Source: Capra hircus
Taxonomy: Eukaryota > Chordata > Mammalia > Artiodactyla > Bovidae
NCBI RefSeq assembly: GCF_001704415.2
Contig: NC_030813.1
Location: 18,742,001-18,806,000 of the forward strand
Length of the DNA: 64,000 nucleotides
Direction: 5' to 3'
In this document: one piece after another, positions 11,140-22,698 of the stretch
Position numbering within the stretch: the first letter of the stretch is position 1
How the letters are laid out: the number at the start of each line of letters is the position of its first letter
Translations under genes and position numbers: made by a program
The notes under the pieces: model-generated
What the model was told of the DNA's origin: nothing
Databases searched by the model: none
What the model saw: the letters and a program-made list of their open reading frames with translations, nothing else

Positions 11140-11738
11140 TTAACATCACAATAATACAAAACAACAGAAAGGCATGTATACACTCATCCAAATATATGAA
11201 ATGTTCATAGTAGCAGTATTTATAATAGCCTATAGCTAAAAAGAACATAAATGTCCATCAAGAGCAGAATATCTATGAAAATGAATAAATTAATATCACA
11301 CATAAATGCTACATGCATTAATATAAATAAATCTCATTAGCGAATGAAGCTAGATTCAAAAGAATATATAATGTATGCCAATTTCAGTTTTATTAAGCTC
11401 CACGTCAGGTAAAATGAATCATAGCTAACTTCAGGATGAAGGATGGAAGCAGTTACAGGCATAACTACCTCCTGGTAGCTTCCCTGGTAGCTCAGTTGGT
11501 CAAGAGTCTGTATGCAAAGCAGGAGATGCATGCTTGATCCCTTGGTAGGGAATATCTCCTGGAGAAGGGAATGGCTACCCACTCCAGTTTTCTTGCCTAA
11601 AGAACCCCATGGACAGAGGAGCCTGGCAGGCTACAGTTCTTGGGTAGCAAAGAGTCAGACATAACACATACATAACTATTTAACTATACTTTTCTGTATG
11701 TTATATTTCAATAAAAAATCAATTAAAAATAAAGTTAC
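11140..11738 (+). mobile_element. old L1 3' end, split by a Bov-tA
   Basis: It contains the L1 'agcagtatttataatagcc' and 'aaatgtccatcaa' region, then an L1-like 3' UTR. A Bov-tA is inserted at about 11,470-11,672, and the L1 tail 'tatatttcaataaaaaatc' follows at 11,702. This is probably the continuation of the L1 at 9,430-9,867. Confidence 0.5.
11470..11672 (+). mobile_element. Bov-tA SINE
   Basis: The head (agcttccctggtagctcagt) leads to 'gcttgatcccttggtaggga' and the usual tail ending 'aagagtcagacataaca'. It sits inside the old L1 3' end. Confidence 0.88.
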
Positions 11739-12132
11739 AATGCCTTAATTAGTTTTTCTTGAAGGGGGCTTTGTACTGTCTGATCATTTCAGTTTAGTTA
11801 AGTCCCTCAGTAGTGTCCAACTCTTTGCAACCCCATGGACCGCAGCACGCCAGGCCTCCCTGCCCATCAGCAACTCCAAGAGTTTACCCAAACTTATGTC
11901 CATTGAGTCAGTGATGCCATCCAACCATCTCATCCTCTGTTGTACCCTCTCCTCCTGCCTGCAGATACTGTCTGATAATGCTCTATTTTTAATTTAAATT
12001 TAAGTGGTAATTCTGTCTTCTTTCACTTTTTGATAATTCTGTACTTATAAAACTGTACTTTTCTGTGCCATATTTCAATAAAAAATCAACTTAAAAAAAG
12101 TTGTAATGTCTTAATTAGTTTTTGCTTCAAAG
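11682..12132. repeat. 83-bp direct repeat pair carrying an L1 tail and its flank
   Basis: Copy 1 is 11,682-11,764 and copy 2 is 12,051-12,132. Both run from aact(a/g)tacttttctgt through the L1 AATAAA tail and on into the non-L1 flank 'cttaattagttttt'. Shared flank means that this is a local duplication, not two insertions. A small BovB lies between the copies. Confidence 0.75.
11785..11965 (-). mobile_element. short BovB 3' end
   Basis: A 181-bp minus-strand BovB tail, from ttcagtttagttaagtccct to the basic C-terminal region. Exact 11-bp target-site duplication tactgtctgat at 11,774-11,784 and 11,966-11,976. Confidence 0.93.
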
Positions 12133-12358
12133 CACTGACAAACATTTATTTTACCTAATACTTGAGGTAAGTATGCAAGTTATTTGCATGCTTTAAAAAT
12201 TGAGACTGAGCTATTCTAGTTTACTTCTCATCCAGTGCTAAATAAAAAATTTTAAATATAGGAACAGATTTTTATATTTTTTGTGTGTGCATATATGAGA
12301 GAAATAAAGTGACAGAGATGCACAGAGAAAGACAAAGAGTTCTCTAATTGTGTAGCAG

Positions 12359-12418
12359 TTTAAAATTATCAGATTTTTTTTCAAAGCAATTTAAAATTAT
12401 CAGATTTTTTTCAAAGGC
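12359..12418. repeat. 31-bp tandem duplication
   Basis: Two adjacent units (12,359-12,389 and 12,390-12,418) both read tttaaaattatcagattt and then a T run and caaag. They differ by T-run length and one end base. Confidence 0.85.
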
Positions 12419-12527
12419 TTTGCCCCAGTTATCAAAGTTATATTAGTTTTCACAGATAAGTCACTCCATTTCAACAACTTTTGGAAAAACATGGAATTTA
12501 ATGCCATTAGAGGAATTTGGGGCAGGG

Positions 12528-12742
12528 AGGGGATTTCCTTGTGGCTCAGACAGTAAAAAATCTGCCTGTAATGTGGGAGACCCTGGTTGGATCCTTGGGT
12601 CAAGAAGATCCCTTGGAGAAGGAAATGGCAATCCACTCCAGTATTCTTGCCTAGAGAATTCCATGGACAGAGGAGCCTGGCAGGCTACAGTCCATGGGGT
12701 CGCAGAGTCGGACAAGACTGAACAACTACACTTTCACTTTCA
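12528..12742 (+). mobile_element. Bov-tA SINE
   Basis: The head (gatttccttgtggctcag) and a B-box-like ggttggatcc precede the tail ending in acactttcactttcatt. No convincing target-site duplication. Confidence 0.9.
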
Positions 12743-13352
12743 TTGGAATTTTTCAGAATGAAATGTTGTGCAAAGATTAAATTTGATCACCAGTAACTCA
12801 TTTTAAAATGATCAATATCAAATGTACACATTTTAAGGAAACAAAGGTACAACTTAAGTTGACTAAGTAGGAATTATTTTTAAAAAAAAAAAGTATGTGA
12901 GTCATAGAACTCAGTTTCACTAAGTCCAAGCCTTTCACCACAGAAATTGAGGAAATAGACATAAGGCAGTATAGATTAATAACCAGTATTATCTTATTAA
13001 TGGGAGATTAGGGGTTCCAATGCTCCTGACATCATTGGATGCTCCTGACACTGTTTGCTCCTGTTCCTCACTGGGCCTCTCAACAATCCTGTACTGTAAT
13101 ATACCTATGGTTAGAAAACCAAGAAAATTTCAATGAGCCTGTACTTGATACCATGTAGAGTTTCAACAACCCCACCTCCTGCTCCTGACAAACACACACA
13201 CACAAATACATCCGCTGTGATACTCTGAACCTAACCCAAGATTATATTTCCCTATATGACAAACCACATTAGCTATAGATTGTGTTCAAAACAAGTAAGT
13301 GAATTAATAAAGTGACAATTTACTTTAAAGGAAGATTCAAAAGCGTCTTGTC
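12743..13352. other. single-copy DNA with a short (CA)n
   Basis: Nothing coding was seen. A short CA run lies at about 13,192-13,203. Confidence 0.4.
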
Positions 13353-14040
13353 ATCAGCTCAGTTCAGTCGCTCAGTCATGTCCGACTCTTTGTGACCCCA
13401 TGAATCACAGCACGCCAGGCCTCCCTGTTCATCACCATCTCCCGGAGTTCACTCAGACTCACGTCCATTGAGTCTGTGATGCCATCCAGCCATCTCATCC
13501 TCTGTTGTCCCCTTCTCCTCCTGCCCCCAATCCCTCCCAGCATCAGAGTCTTTTCCAATAAGTCAACTCTTCGCATCAGGTGGCCAAAGTACTGGAGTTT
13601 CAGCTTTAGCAACAGTCCTTCCAAAGAACACCCAGGGTTGATCTCCTTCAGAATGGACTGGTTGGATCTCCTTGCAGTCCAAGGGACTCTCAAGAGTCTT
13701 CTCCAACACCACAGTTCAAAAGCATCAATTCTTCAGTGCTCAGCCTTCTCCACAGTCCAACTCTCACATCCATACATGACCACAGGAAAAACCATAGCGT
13801 TGACTATATACTATCTAGGTTGGTCATAACTTTTCTTCCAAGGAGTAAGCATCTTTTAATTTCATGGCTGCAATAGCCATCTGCAGTGATTTTGGAGCCC
13901 CCCAAAATAAAGTCTGACACTGTTTCCACTGTTTCCCCATCTCTTTCCCATGAAGTGATGGGACCAGATGCCATGATCTCGGTTTTCTGAATGTTGAGCT
14001 TTAAGCCAACTTTTTGCTCTCCTCTTTCACTTTCATCAAG
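13353..14040 (-). mobile_element. BovB LINE 3' end
   Basis: This minus-strand copy covers the reverse transcriptase C-terminal region to the tail (gctcagttcagtcgctcag at 13,358). It is truncated just downstream of where the YADD box would be. The arginine codon that is TGA in many other copies is still CGA here. Confidence 0.92.
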
Positions 14041-14387
14041 TGATTGAGAAAAAGTGTCCCTGAAACCTGTCATGAGAACATCTATCCAATTTCCAAAATC
14101 AATAAGCACAGGTTGTTTATAACTCTTTAAATTTTGCATTCAAAAGATATGAATTGCATTTATCAGAGATTATTGAACAATTTTCTCAAGTATAAAGTAC
14201 ACTTCCTCAGTTTTAATGACATGTCTATGGCAAAAAAACTTTTATTGTAGGCTTAAATATAATTTCTATATAGTCATTATTACTTTCATGCCATGTAGAT
14301 GGCTTACAGATATTTAAAACCCTTAGAATGATTTTTATTTTAGTGTTGAATTATTTCATTCAACAAATATTTTTGATGAACTATGAT
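14041..14387. other. single-copy DNA between two BovB copies
   Basis: AT-rich; nothing recognised. Confidence 0.35.
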
Positions 14388-16780
14388 GTGGTTGTATCTT
14401 GTGGTGAAAGTAAAACCCAGTGTTATAAAGAAAATATTGCATAGGAACCTGGAATCTTAGGTCCATTTTCAGGGTAAATTGGACATGATTAAACAGGAGA
14501 TGGCAAGAGTGAACACTGACATTATAGAAATCAGTGAACTAAAATGGACAAGAATGGGCGAATTTAATTCAGATGACCAATACATTTACTACTGTGGGCA
14601 AGAATCCCTTAAAAGGAATGGAGTAGCCCTCATAGTCCACAAGAGTCCAAAATGCAGTACTTGGTTGCAATCTCAAAAATGACAGTATGATCTCTATTTG
14701 CTTCCAAACAAAACCATTTAACATCACAGTAATTCGAGTCTATGCCCCAACCACTAACGCCAAAGAGGATGAAATTTAATGATTCTGTGAAGACCTACAA
14801 GACCTCCTAGAACTAACACCAAAAAAAGATGTACTTTTCATCATAGGGGCTGCTACTGCTAAGTCACTTCAGTCGTGTCTGACTCTGTGCGACCCTATAG
14901 ATGGCAGCCCACCAGGCTCCCCTGTCCCTGGGATTCTCCAGGCAAGAACACTGGAGTGGGTTGCCGTTTCCTTCTCCAATGCATGAAAGTGAAAAGTGAA
15001 AGTGAAGTCGCTCAGTCGTATCCGACTCTTAGTGACCCCACGGACCGCAGCCTACCAAGGCTCTTCCATCCGTAGGATTTTCCAGGCAAGAGTACTGGAG
15101 TGGGGTGCCATTGCCTCCTCTTCATCATAGGGGACTAGAATGCAAAAGTAGGAAGTCAAGAGATACCTAAAGTAAAAGGCAAGTTACAAAATGAAGGAGG
15201 GCAAAAGCTAACAGGAGTTTTGCCAAGAGAACCCACTGGTCATAGCAAACACCCTCTTCCAACAACACAAAAGAAGACTCTACACATGGACATCACCAGA
15301 TGGTCAATACTGAAATCAGATGATTATATTCTTTGTAACCGAAGATGGAGAAGCTCTACACAGTCAGTAAAAACAAGACCTGGAGCTGACTGTGGCTCAG
15401 ATCATCAGCTCCTTATTTCAAAATTCAGGCTCAAATTGAAGAAAGTAGGGAAAGCCACTAGGCCATTCAGGTATTACCTAAATAAAATCTGTCATGATTA
15501 TACTGTGGAAGTGACGAACAGATTCAAGGGAGTAGATCTGGTAGACAGAGTGCCTGAAGAACTATAGACAGAGGTTCATAACATTATCCAGGAGATGGAG
15601 ACCAAGACCACTCCCAAGAAAAAGAAATGCAAAAAGGCAAAGAGCTTGTCTGAAGAGGCCTTACAAACACCTGAGAAAATAAGAGAAGCAAAAGGCAAAG
15701 GAGAAAGAAAGGGAAGGATATACCCAACTGAATGCAGAGTTCCAGAGAATACCAAGTAGAGATAAGAACAATTTTCTTAAGTGAAAAATGCAAAGAAAGA
15801 GAGGAAAACAACAGAATGCGAAAGACTAGAGATCTCATTAAGAAAATTGGAGATACCAAGGGAACATTTCATGTAAAGATTTCAATAAAGGACAAAAATG
15901 CCAAGGACCTAACAGAAGCAAAAGATATTAAGAAAAGGTGGCAAGAATACACAGAAGAAATGTACCAAAAAGTTCTTAATGACACAGATAACCATGATGG
16001 CGTGATCACTCACCTAGAGCCAGACATCCTGGAATGCAAAGTCAAGTGGGCCTTAGGAAGCATCACTATGAACAAAGCTAGTGGAGGTGATGGAATTCCA
16101 GTTGAGCTACTTCAAATCCTGGAAGATGATGCTGTTAAAGTGCTGTACTCAATATACAAGTTGGAAAACACAGTAGTGGCCTCAGGACTGAAAAAAGCTC
16201 CAAAATCACTGCAGACCATGACTGTAGCCATGAAACTAAAAGACACTTGCTCCTTGGAAGAAAAATTATGACAAACCTAGGCAGTATATTAAAAAGCAGA
16301 GACATCACTTTGTTGACACAGATCCATATAGTTAAATCTATGGCTTTTCCCGAAGTCATGTATGGCTTTAAGAGGTGTACCATAAAGAAGGCTGAACACT
16401 GAAGAATTGATGCTTTCGAACAATGGTGCTGAAGAAGACTCTTAAGAGTCCCTTGGACAGCAAGGAGATCAAACCAGTAAATCCTAAAGGAAATCAACCT
16501 GAATATTCATTGGAAGGACTGGTACTGAAACTGAAGCTCCAATATTTTGCCACCTGATGCAAAGAGCTGATTCACTGGAAAAGACTCTGATGCTGGAAAG
16601 ATTGAAGGCAAGAGGAAAAGGGGGTGACAGAGGATGAGACGGTTGGATGGTATTACCGACTTGATGGACATGAGTTTGAGCAAGATCTGGGAGTTGGTGA
16701 TGGACAGGGAAGCCTGGCGTGCTGCAGTTCGTGATATCTCAATGAGTCAGACACACCTTAGCAACTGAACAATAACAACA
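14388..16780 (+). mobile_element. BovB LINE, near full length but without polymerase core
   Basis: The copy starts in the BovB 5' region ('cataggaacctggaatctta' at 14,441), covers the endonuclease (14,479-15,567, interrupted by a BOV-A2), then the linker and first part of the polymerase domain (frame 15,732-16,271). At about 16,198 it jumps from the sequence for SGLKKA to KSLQTM, skipping roughly 0.75 kb that encodes motif A and YADD, judged against the copy at 38-41 kb. It then continues to the 3' tail. Several stops and frameshifts also disable it. Confidence 0.92.
14850..15120 (-). mobile_element. BOV-A2 dimeric SINE inside BovB
   Basis: Two related monomers in minus orientation are joined by 'tgaaagtgaaaagtgaaagt'; both include a 'ccaggcaaga' box. 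Exact 13-bp duplication ttcatcatagggg at 14,837-14,849 and 15,121-15,133. The target is coding sequence of the BovB endonuclease, so the SINE came later. Confidence 0.96.
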
Positions 16781-17384
16781 GATCAGTATGCCATTTTTTA
16801 AATGTACACTTCATTTGCTCCTCTAAGATTTCTCAACCACTATTTGAGATTCATAATCCCTCTAGCCAGATATATATAAAGTCTGACAATAAGACTAGTC
16901 AGCGATTATCAAGTAACTAAGATTATTCCAAAAATTATGTCTATCTAAGTGATGGAATATTCTAATATTTTGGTTTATTCGCCTTTTTATAGCACTTCTC
17001 CAGACAGATAGCAATGGTATGTAAAATTCACCAGTCCTATCAAACAACTTCAAATTCAGTTTTATAAATTTTCATATCATATGACTATTGTGTTCAAGGT
17101 TCATATCCACATGGTAAGTAAATTTTTCTTATACGTTTTTATTCTGTTACTCAGAATACATGGGCCTTGAGAATATTTTGTATTTATGCTCCATGGTAAA
17201 TTTTTTTTGAAATGTTGAGTGACATGCTATCTTCCCTCCTTTTTTTTAACCTCGTAGAAATATTTAGAATGTGAAGTTAGTTTCTTTGAAGTATTTGAAA
17301 CGTATTTCTTTTCTTATAGCAGTAAGTTTTCATCTCCTGAAAGCATTCCCTTGATATTTTCTGTATGAAATGGACATACTGAAC
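16781..17384. other. single-copy DNA
   Basis: AT-rich; no gene or repeat recognised. Confidence 0.4.
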
Positions 17385-17716
17385 CCTGGGACTGCAAGGA
17401 GATCCAACCAGTCCATCCTAAAGGAGATCAGCCCTGGGTATTCATTGGTAGGACTGATGTTGAAGCTGAAACTCCAATATTTTGGCCACCTGATGTGAAG
17501 AGCTGACTCATTGGAAAAGACCCTGATGCTGGGAAAGATTGAGGGCAGGAGGAGAAGGGGACGACAGAGGATGAGATGGTTGGATGGCATCACTGACTCA
17601 ATGGACATGGGTTTGGGTGGACTCCGGGAGTTGGTGATGGACAGGGAGGCCTGGCGTGCTGCAGTTCATGGGGTGGCAGTCAGACATGACTGAGTGGCTA
17701 AACTGAAGTGAACTCA
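17385..17716 (+). mobile_element. BovB LINE 3' end
   Basis: It starts at 'gggactgcaaggagatccaa', covers the basic [11 protein letters not shown] region and ends 'aaactgaagtgaactc'. A TGA at 17,496-17,498 marks the recurrent CpG-decayed arginine codon. Confidence 0.92.
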
Positions 17717-17748
17717 AAATGCATTGAAAAAATAATACAGTTAAACTC

Positions 17749-17828
17749 ATTATTGTTGTTATTCAGTCACTAAGTTGTGTGTGACTCTTTGTGACCCCAT
17801 GAACTGCAGTCTACCAGGCTCCTCTGTA
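17749..17828 (-). mobile_element. Bov-tA/BOV-A fragment
   Basis: An eighty-base minus-strand piece: 'gttgttattcagtcactaag', 'ctctttgtgaccccatgaac', 'ctaccaggctcctctgt'. Confidence 0.8.
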
Positions 17829-18945
17829 TATGGAACTTATTCTTGAATATCAGTCATATGCACTGCATCTACTTGGAAAGTTAAGAAAGGCCTGCAACAT
17901 CCTTGATTTTTTTTTTCCTAATTTCACCATTTAATTATTCTAAATTATATGTCAAGGTACAGATTTACAAAATGCAGGCAATGGAAGATCATTTCTTAAA
18001 TGGTCAAAAACTTTGTGTTGTGAGCATATAATTATCATAATTTATTTCTGTGAATATACACAAAGAGATGCATTAGCATCAAGATGCTGGTTTCCAGAGT
18101 ACAGCAAGTTTTTCAACGTTGGTATTTATGTACATTTTTCCTAGATACAACAGTTACCCAAATTTGAAAATGTGACCCATTACTCAGTTATCATTAACTA
18201 ATGTGTTTTTGCTATTCGTGTTTCATAATAGATTTCAAACCACTGAAGAAAATACCAAATGAAGAGCTTTCTTTTATTGAAAAGAGGTGCAGCAGATGCA
18301 AAGATTCATGAAAAGTTCTAGAAGACAGGCTAAAGACTAAAATGGAACAGAATTTACAGCATTACTGTATCAGAGTTTTAGGATAATTATGCATTTTCAG
18401 ATTTAAATTTGATTTGCATGAAAATAATCCATAACAATAACTCTGGTCATTTTAATACATGCATTATGAAGCTGTTAAAAATGTATTTCAAAAAAAAAGG
18501 TATTTCATACTTAAATCTATATTTTACCTAAAAGAATTATAAAAATAAAAAATAAAAATAATTGTGAATAATTCGATAGATACACTATGGAACAAGGGGA
18601 TAAATTACACAAGTACTGTTAAAAAACAAAATTCAACTAAGTAAATTTGCAGATTTAATTGACTTTTTAAGGTAATTTATGAATCTGGTAGCACTTCATC
18701 TAGCAAATAGAGAGATACTCTAAGGACTGTACAAACCAAAGATTTTTATAAGTGGAAGTAAGCTGGAACAAGGAAATGATTATTAAAGAGAAAAGAACTG
18801 TCAGGCCAGGTCATCTTTTAGGGGGAAGGGAACTGCAATGGTTTTATTACGTAGACTATTTTATTAGTGCTACTCAGGAAACTTCGGCTGTTGGCTTAAA
18901 GGTCACATTCCTGGGAGAGGATAAACCTGCAATTAGGCCTTGGTT
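17829..18945. other. single-copy DNA
   Basis: AT-rich. An acceptor-like site at 18,230-18,231 precedes a short open stretch that I did not accept as an exon (see rejected list). Confidence 0.4.
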
Positions 18946-19160
18946 GGGTTTCTCCGGTGGCTCAGTGGTAAAGAATCCAACTGCCAAGACACGAGATGTG
19001 GGTTCGATCTCTGGGTGGGGAAGAACACCTGGAGAAGGAAATGGCAACCCATTCGAGTATTTTTGCCTGGGAAATCCCATGGATAGAAGGAGCCTAGTAG
19101 GCTACAGTCCATGGGGCTGCAAAAGAACTGGACATGGCCAACTTAGCAAATAAACAACAA
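18946..19160 (+). mobile_element. Bov-tA SINE
   Basis: The head (ggtttctccggtggctcagt) and B box (ggttcgatctc) lead to the usual tail, ending in an ACA-rich simple repeat. Confidence 0.9.
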
Positions 19161-19211
19161 CAACAATTTGTTGTCCTGAGGATAAGTGACTTCATTTAGG
19201 GCCTTTTTAAA

Positions 19212-19590
19212 AAAACGAGACAGCAAAAGAGACACAGATGTATAGAACAGACTTTTGGACTCTGTGGGAGAGGGAAAGGGTGGGATGATTTGGGAGAATG
19301 GCATTGAAACATGTATACTATCATGTAAGAAACGAATCGCCAGTCTAGGTTCGATACAGGATACAGGATGCTTGGGGCTGGTGCACAGGGATGACCCAGA
19401 GAGATGATACAGGGATGGGAGGGGGGTTCAGGATTGGGAACTCATGTACACCCGTGGTGGGTTCATGTCAATGTATGGCAAAACCAATACAGTACTGTAA
19501 AGTAAAATAAAAAATAAATTTTAAACAAACAAACAAAAAAATTCCAAGTGAATAAAGATGTTGGAAAAATAAAAAATAAAATAAAAAAAC
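19212..19590 (+). mobile_element. L1-BT 3' UTR and tail
   Basis: Only the 3' UTR is present: 'gagacagcaaaagagacaca', a 'gaatggcattgaaacatgta' segment, 'cttggggctggtgcacaggg' and 'ccaatacagtactgtaaagt', then an A-rich tail. It belongs with the 33.6-kb copy by 3' UTR type. Confidence 0.9.
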
Positions 19591-20309
19591 AAACAATAAA
19601 CAATTTGTTCCTCTCTAACTTAGAGACCTGATTAATAATAATAACAAGGCAGTAATGCCACTCTCAGCTACCACTCTGCAGTTCTTACACCTTTCCCTAA
19701 TACTCCATGTGATATACCCAGGTCACCACTTCTGGTTCACAAGTTTTAATTTCATCATTCTCTGTTCCTTCTGTGATACTTCAGTATTAGGGAGATCATT
19801 TGCTTGAGAGCTTTTGAGAGAATATAACACACCAGGGAGATGTTAAGCAGGATAATTTCCAGTATTTGGAATGGAAGCCATAGTCCCCAAGACCCAAACC
19901 AATCTAAAAAGACACCATTGAAGGAATCACCTTTTAATAAAGCCAAGTGGCTTGCTCAATGATCTTATATAACTGAGTTTCAACTTCCCTAGAAGTGCCA
20001 ATTCAGGTACAATAGATGGTGATGACCACAGCACAGACACCTCTTTGTTCTGCTAAAAGATAATCAAGGACCATTTTTTATCCAAAAAAAAAAAAAAAAA
20101 TCTTGACCAGAGAGTCTAAAAACAGTCTTTGTTAGGCAACTGTTGTCTTAACAACAAAATCTACAATGTCTTTAAGAATTAAGGAGAGGTTTCCTCTTGA
20201 AATAGGAGACAAAGGGCACAAACCTTCAAAAGAATGATAGAGCCTTTGAATAAGACATAAACTAGTTAGAATCAACTAAGTCTAAGATGGTGGAAGAGTT
20301 GACTTCCAG
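19591..20309. other. single-copy DNA with an A run
   Basis: An A17-18 run lies at about 20,083-20,100. Nothing else recognised. Confidence 0.4.
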
Positions 20310-20830
20310 TAGACCTTGAGACTTGTATGCTCATTATAATATATTAGCATATTCTAAACAACATACACATAGCTGTCATAACAATTCTGACGCTCACCAT
20401 CAAAGGTCAAAAAGTGCTCAGTGTTTCAGGAAAAATTTGCTCCTTCTCCAAAATAGTTAGACTAATCCTCCCACTCATTCACCTATGAAATTATCCAGCC
20501 CATAGACACTAACCATCCCTTATTTGGGGGCGTCTGACATTCTGAGATAACCCACACTCTGTGGAATATGTTTCTCTTCATGGCCACTCTCACCTTTTGA
20601 GATGGACTGCATTCTATCAAAAGAGTGTGCATCTCTCTGAATAAAGCCACTTCTTACCTATCACTTTGTCTCTCACTGAATTATTTCCGCACTTCAGTAA
20701 ATAACTCGAGCTTCAGTAAACCAGGCATGCAATTTCAATGAAAAGACAGTGTGGGTTTTGGCTCAGTTCCAGTCCCAGCCTGTGGGTTCAAGTCCAAACC
20801 TGAGTTGTGTAGGTTCCGCTATTACATACT
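20310..20830 (+). mobile_element. LTR-like block (endogenous retrovirus type), uncertain
   Basis: The stretch has LTR-style organisation: a GC-richer region, AATAAA at 20,640-20,645, then 'ccacttcttacctatcac' and a region with repeated 'cctgtgggttcaagtcc' and 'cctgagttgtgtaggttcc' phrases like the 3' part of some class I LTRs. No retroviral gene sequence is present. Exact ends and family are unknown. Confidence 0.35.
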
Positions 20831-22189
20831 CATATGTACTTACTTCTAACCAGGGAATGGATCTATTCACAGTTATTGCTATGTTTACCCATTAATTCAG
20901 GTCATCTTCTTTTGGGGGAAAAGGAAAGGCAGAGGTCTTATTACACATATTACCTCACAAGTGCTGATCAGGAAAATTCAGACTGGCTGTTTTAAGGTCA
21001 CATTTCTGGAAGAGGTTGAAACTGCAATTCTGCAAATAAGTCTCATTTACCTGGGGGAAAAAGACTCTATCTGAGCTCTTTGTTTCTTGTTCTTATTTTT
21101 TAAAAAGAACTAACAAATTAATAAAACTATTTAAGCTTCAGTTTACTGATTTACAAAATAAACAATACTAATATCTGCTGTGCTCTCCTCATAGGCTAAT
21201 TACTCTGAAGATAAATGCATTCATTTACAATGGAAGCACTTGATAAATTATAAAGTGCATTAAGTCAAAGACTGGAAGACATCTGTCCAATTACATGAGA
21301 AAGCCTTTAGCCCATAAAGAAATAAATTACTAGTGTGACATCTTCCTTGGCAGTGAAATTTCTCCCCTAGGACTCTCTCTGATGGCTCAATTTCAGAAGA
21401 CTGAACAGAACTCTATGGGAAAACACAGAACCAATTTGACCTGTTATAAGGATGATAGAGGCTGCACGGCACAGCCTCCTTTTTTGTTGTTTTTTAGAAG
21501 AAAGCCTACATTGGTGCCCTGGAGAAAGCAGCTCTATGATCCACAGAAGACCCCAGATTCCCACAGCTCAGACAAACTGGGATTGCAGAAGAAATGGTCA
21601 TGGCCAGATTAGCATTGGGTTACTGAAGAGAATACACATCTTACTTCTATAAGGCTGCTTTCTCTCCTAGGTTGTGCTTATTAGCACTAACATTTTCTCT
21701 CCTCAGCTCTTCTCCCCGCCTCTTCCTCATTTACTCCAAATGCAGACAGCTTAGCAAAACTGCTGATATTAGCCAAAAAATTTACTTCATTTTGGACCCA
21801 GAGTTCGAGTTTTAAATTAATATTTACTTTGGCCCACACTTCACTTTTGTTTATACTTTTCTCTGACAACCGAAGTCCTATTTGAAAAGAGTCATGTTCA
21901 AGGCGGAATCTGAGCTGGCCTCCAAGAATAATGGGAATGAAATCTGACATCAGCAATAATCAGATATGCTGTGTGAAGGGTTCGAGGACAGCCCCTCAGA
22001 GTTAATTCTTAAGAACGTCCTTATTAAATGCATTGACATAGATGGATAGTGAAAGCTGAAGAGTTTTTCTTCCTATTTCTCTTTCTTTTTTAAACTTGAT
22101 CTTTTTGATAGCTGGATCTACAAGGGGAACTTTATAAGAAATTTGGAAAGAGAGTTGGAATCTCATAGATATTTACCTCCGGAGTGTTA
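20831..22189. other. single-copy DNA
   Basis: No repeat was recognised. A 76-codon frame at 21,382-21,612 follows a CCCCTAG acceptor-like site at 21,370, but nothing else supports it as a gene. Confidence 0.35.
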
Positions 22190-22402
22190 TGCATGTGTGC
22201 TCAGATGTGTCCAACTCTTTGTTACCCAGTGACTGTAGGCTGTCAGGCTCCTCTGTCCATGGAATCTTCCCGGCAAGAATACTGGACTGGGTTGTCATTT
22301 CCTTCTCCAGGGGGATCTTCCCAACCCGGGGATCAAATCCATGTCTCTCTGTCACTTGCAGTGGCAGGCAGATTTTTTCCTGCTGAACCACTAGGGAGGC
22401 CC
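22190..22402 (-). mobile_element. Bov-tA SINE
   Basis: Minus-strand copy: BovB-like tail at the left (gtgtgctcagatgtgtccaa), tRNA-like head at the right (ctgaaccactagggaggccc). The B box reads ggggatcaaatcc in reverse sense. Confidence 0.9.
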
Positions 22403-22698
22403 TTTATGAATGAGATCACTAATAAAAAAACTTATGAACTTATTATGAAGCATTTAGAAGAATATAACAGAGTTTGGGGAGTTTCAGAACAATAGTGTTT
22501 TGCATGGTACCCATTAAAGAGTGTTGCCTTTAGAGGTAAAAGAGCACATTTTGGAGATTCTTCATAATAAGATGCTCTAACTTTCACAGAACTCTCAATC
22601 TGGCTATCAAGCAAACATGTAAAAAGGGACTTTACCCTTAATACATCTGTAGTATTAAAATTATTATTGATATGCTGCTTTTGCTTTGTCTCTTATAG
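22403..22698. other. single-copy DNA before candidate exon
   Basis: AT-rich, ending in a strong pyrimidine tract at 22,676-22,694. Confidence 0.35.

Noticed and set aside
18232..18311. Acceptor-like site with a short open stretch (FKPLKKIPNEELSFIEKR)
   Set aside because: The open stretch is about 25 codons and ends in TGA. No good donor lies inside it, and its phase joins neither of the other candidate exons.
21371..21612. 76-codon frame behind a CCCCTAG acceptor-like site
   Set aside because: Composition looks random, there is no homology I can name, and there is no donor or partner exon in phase.
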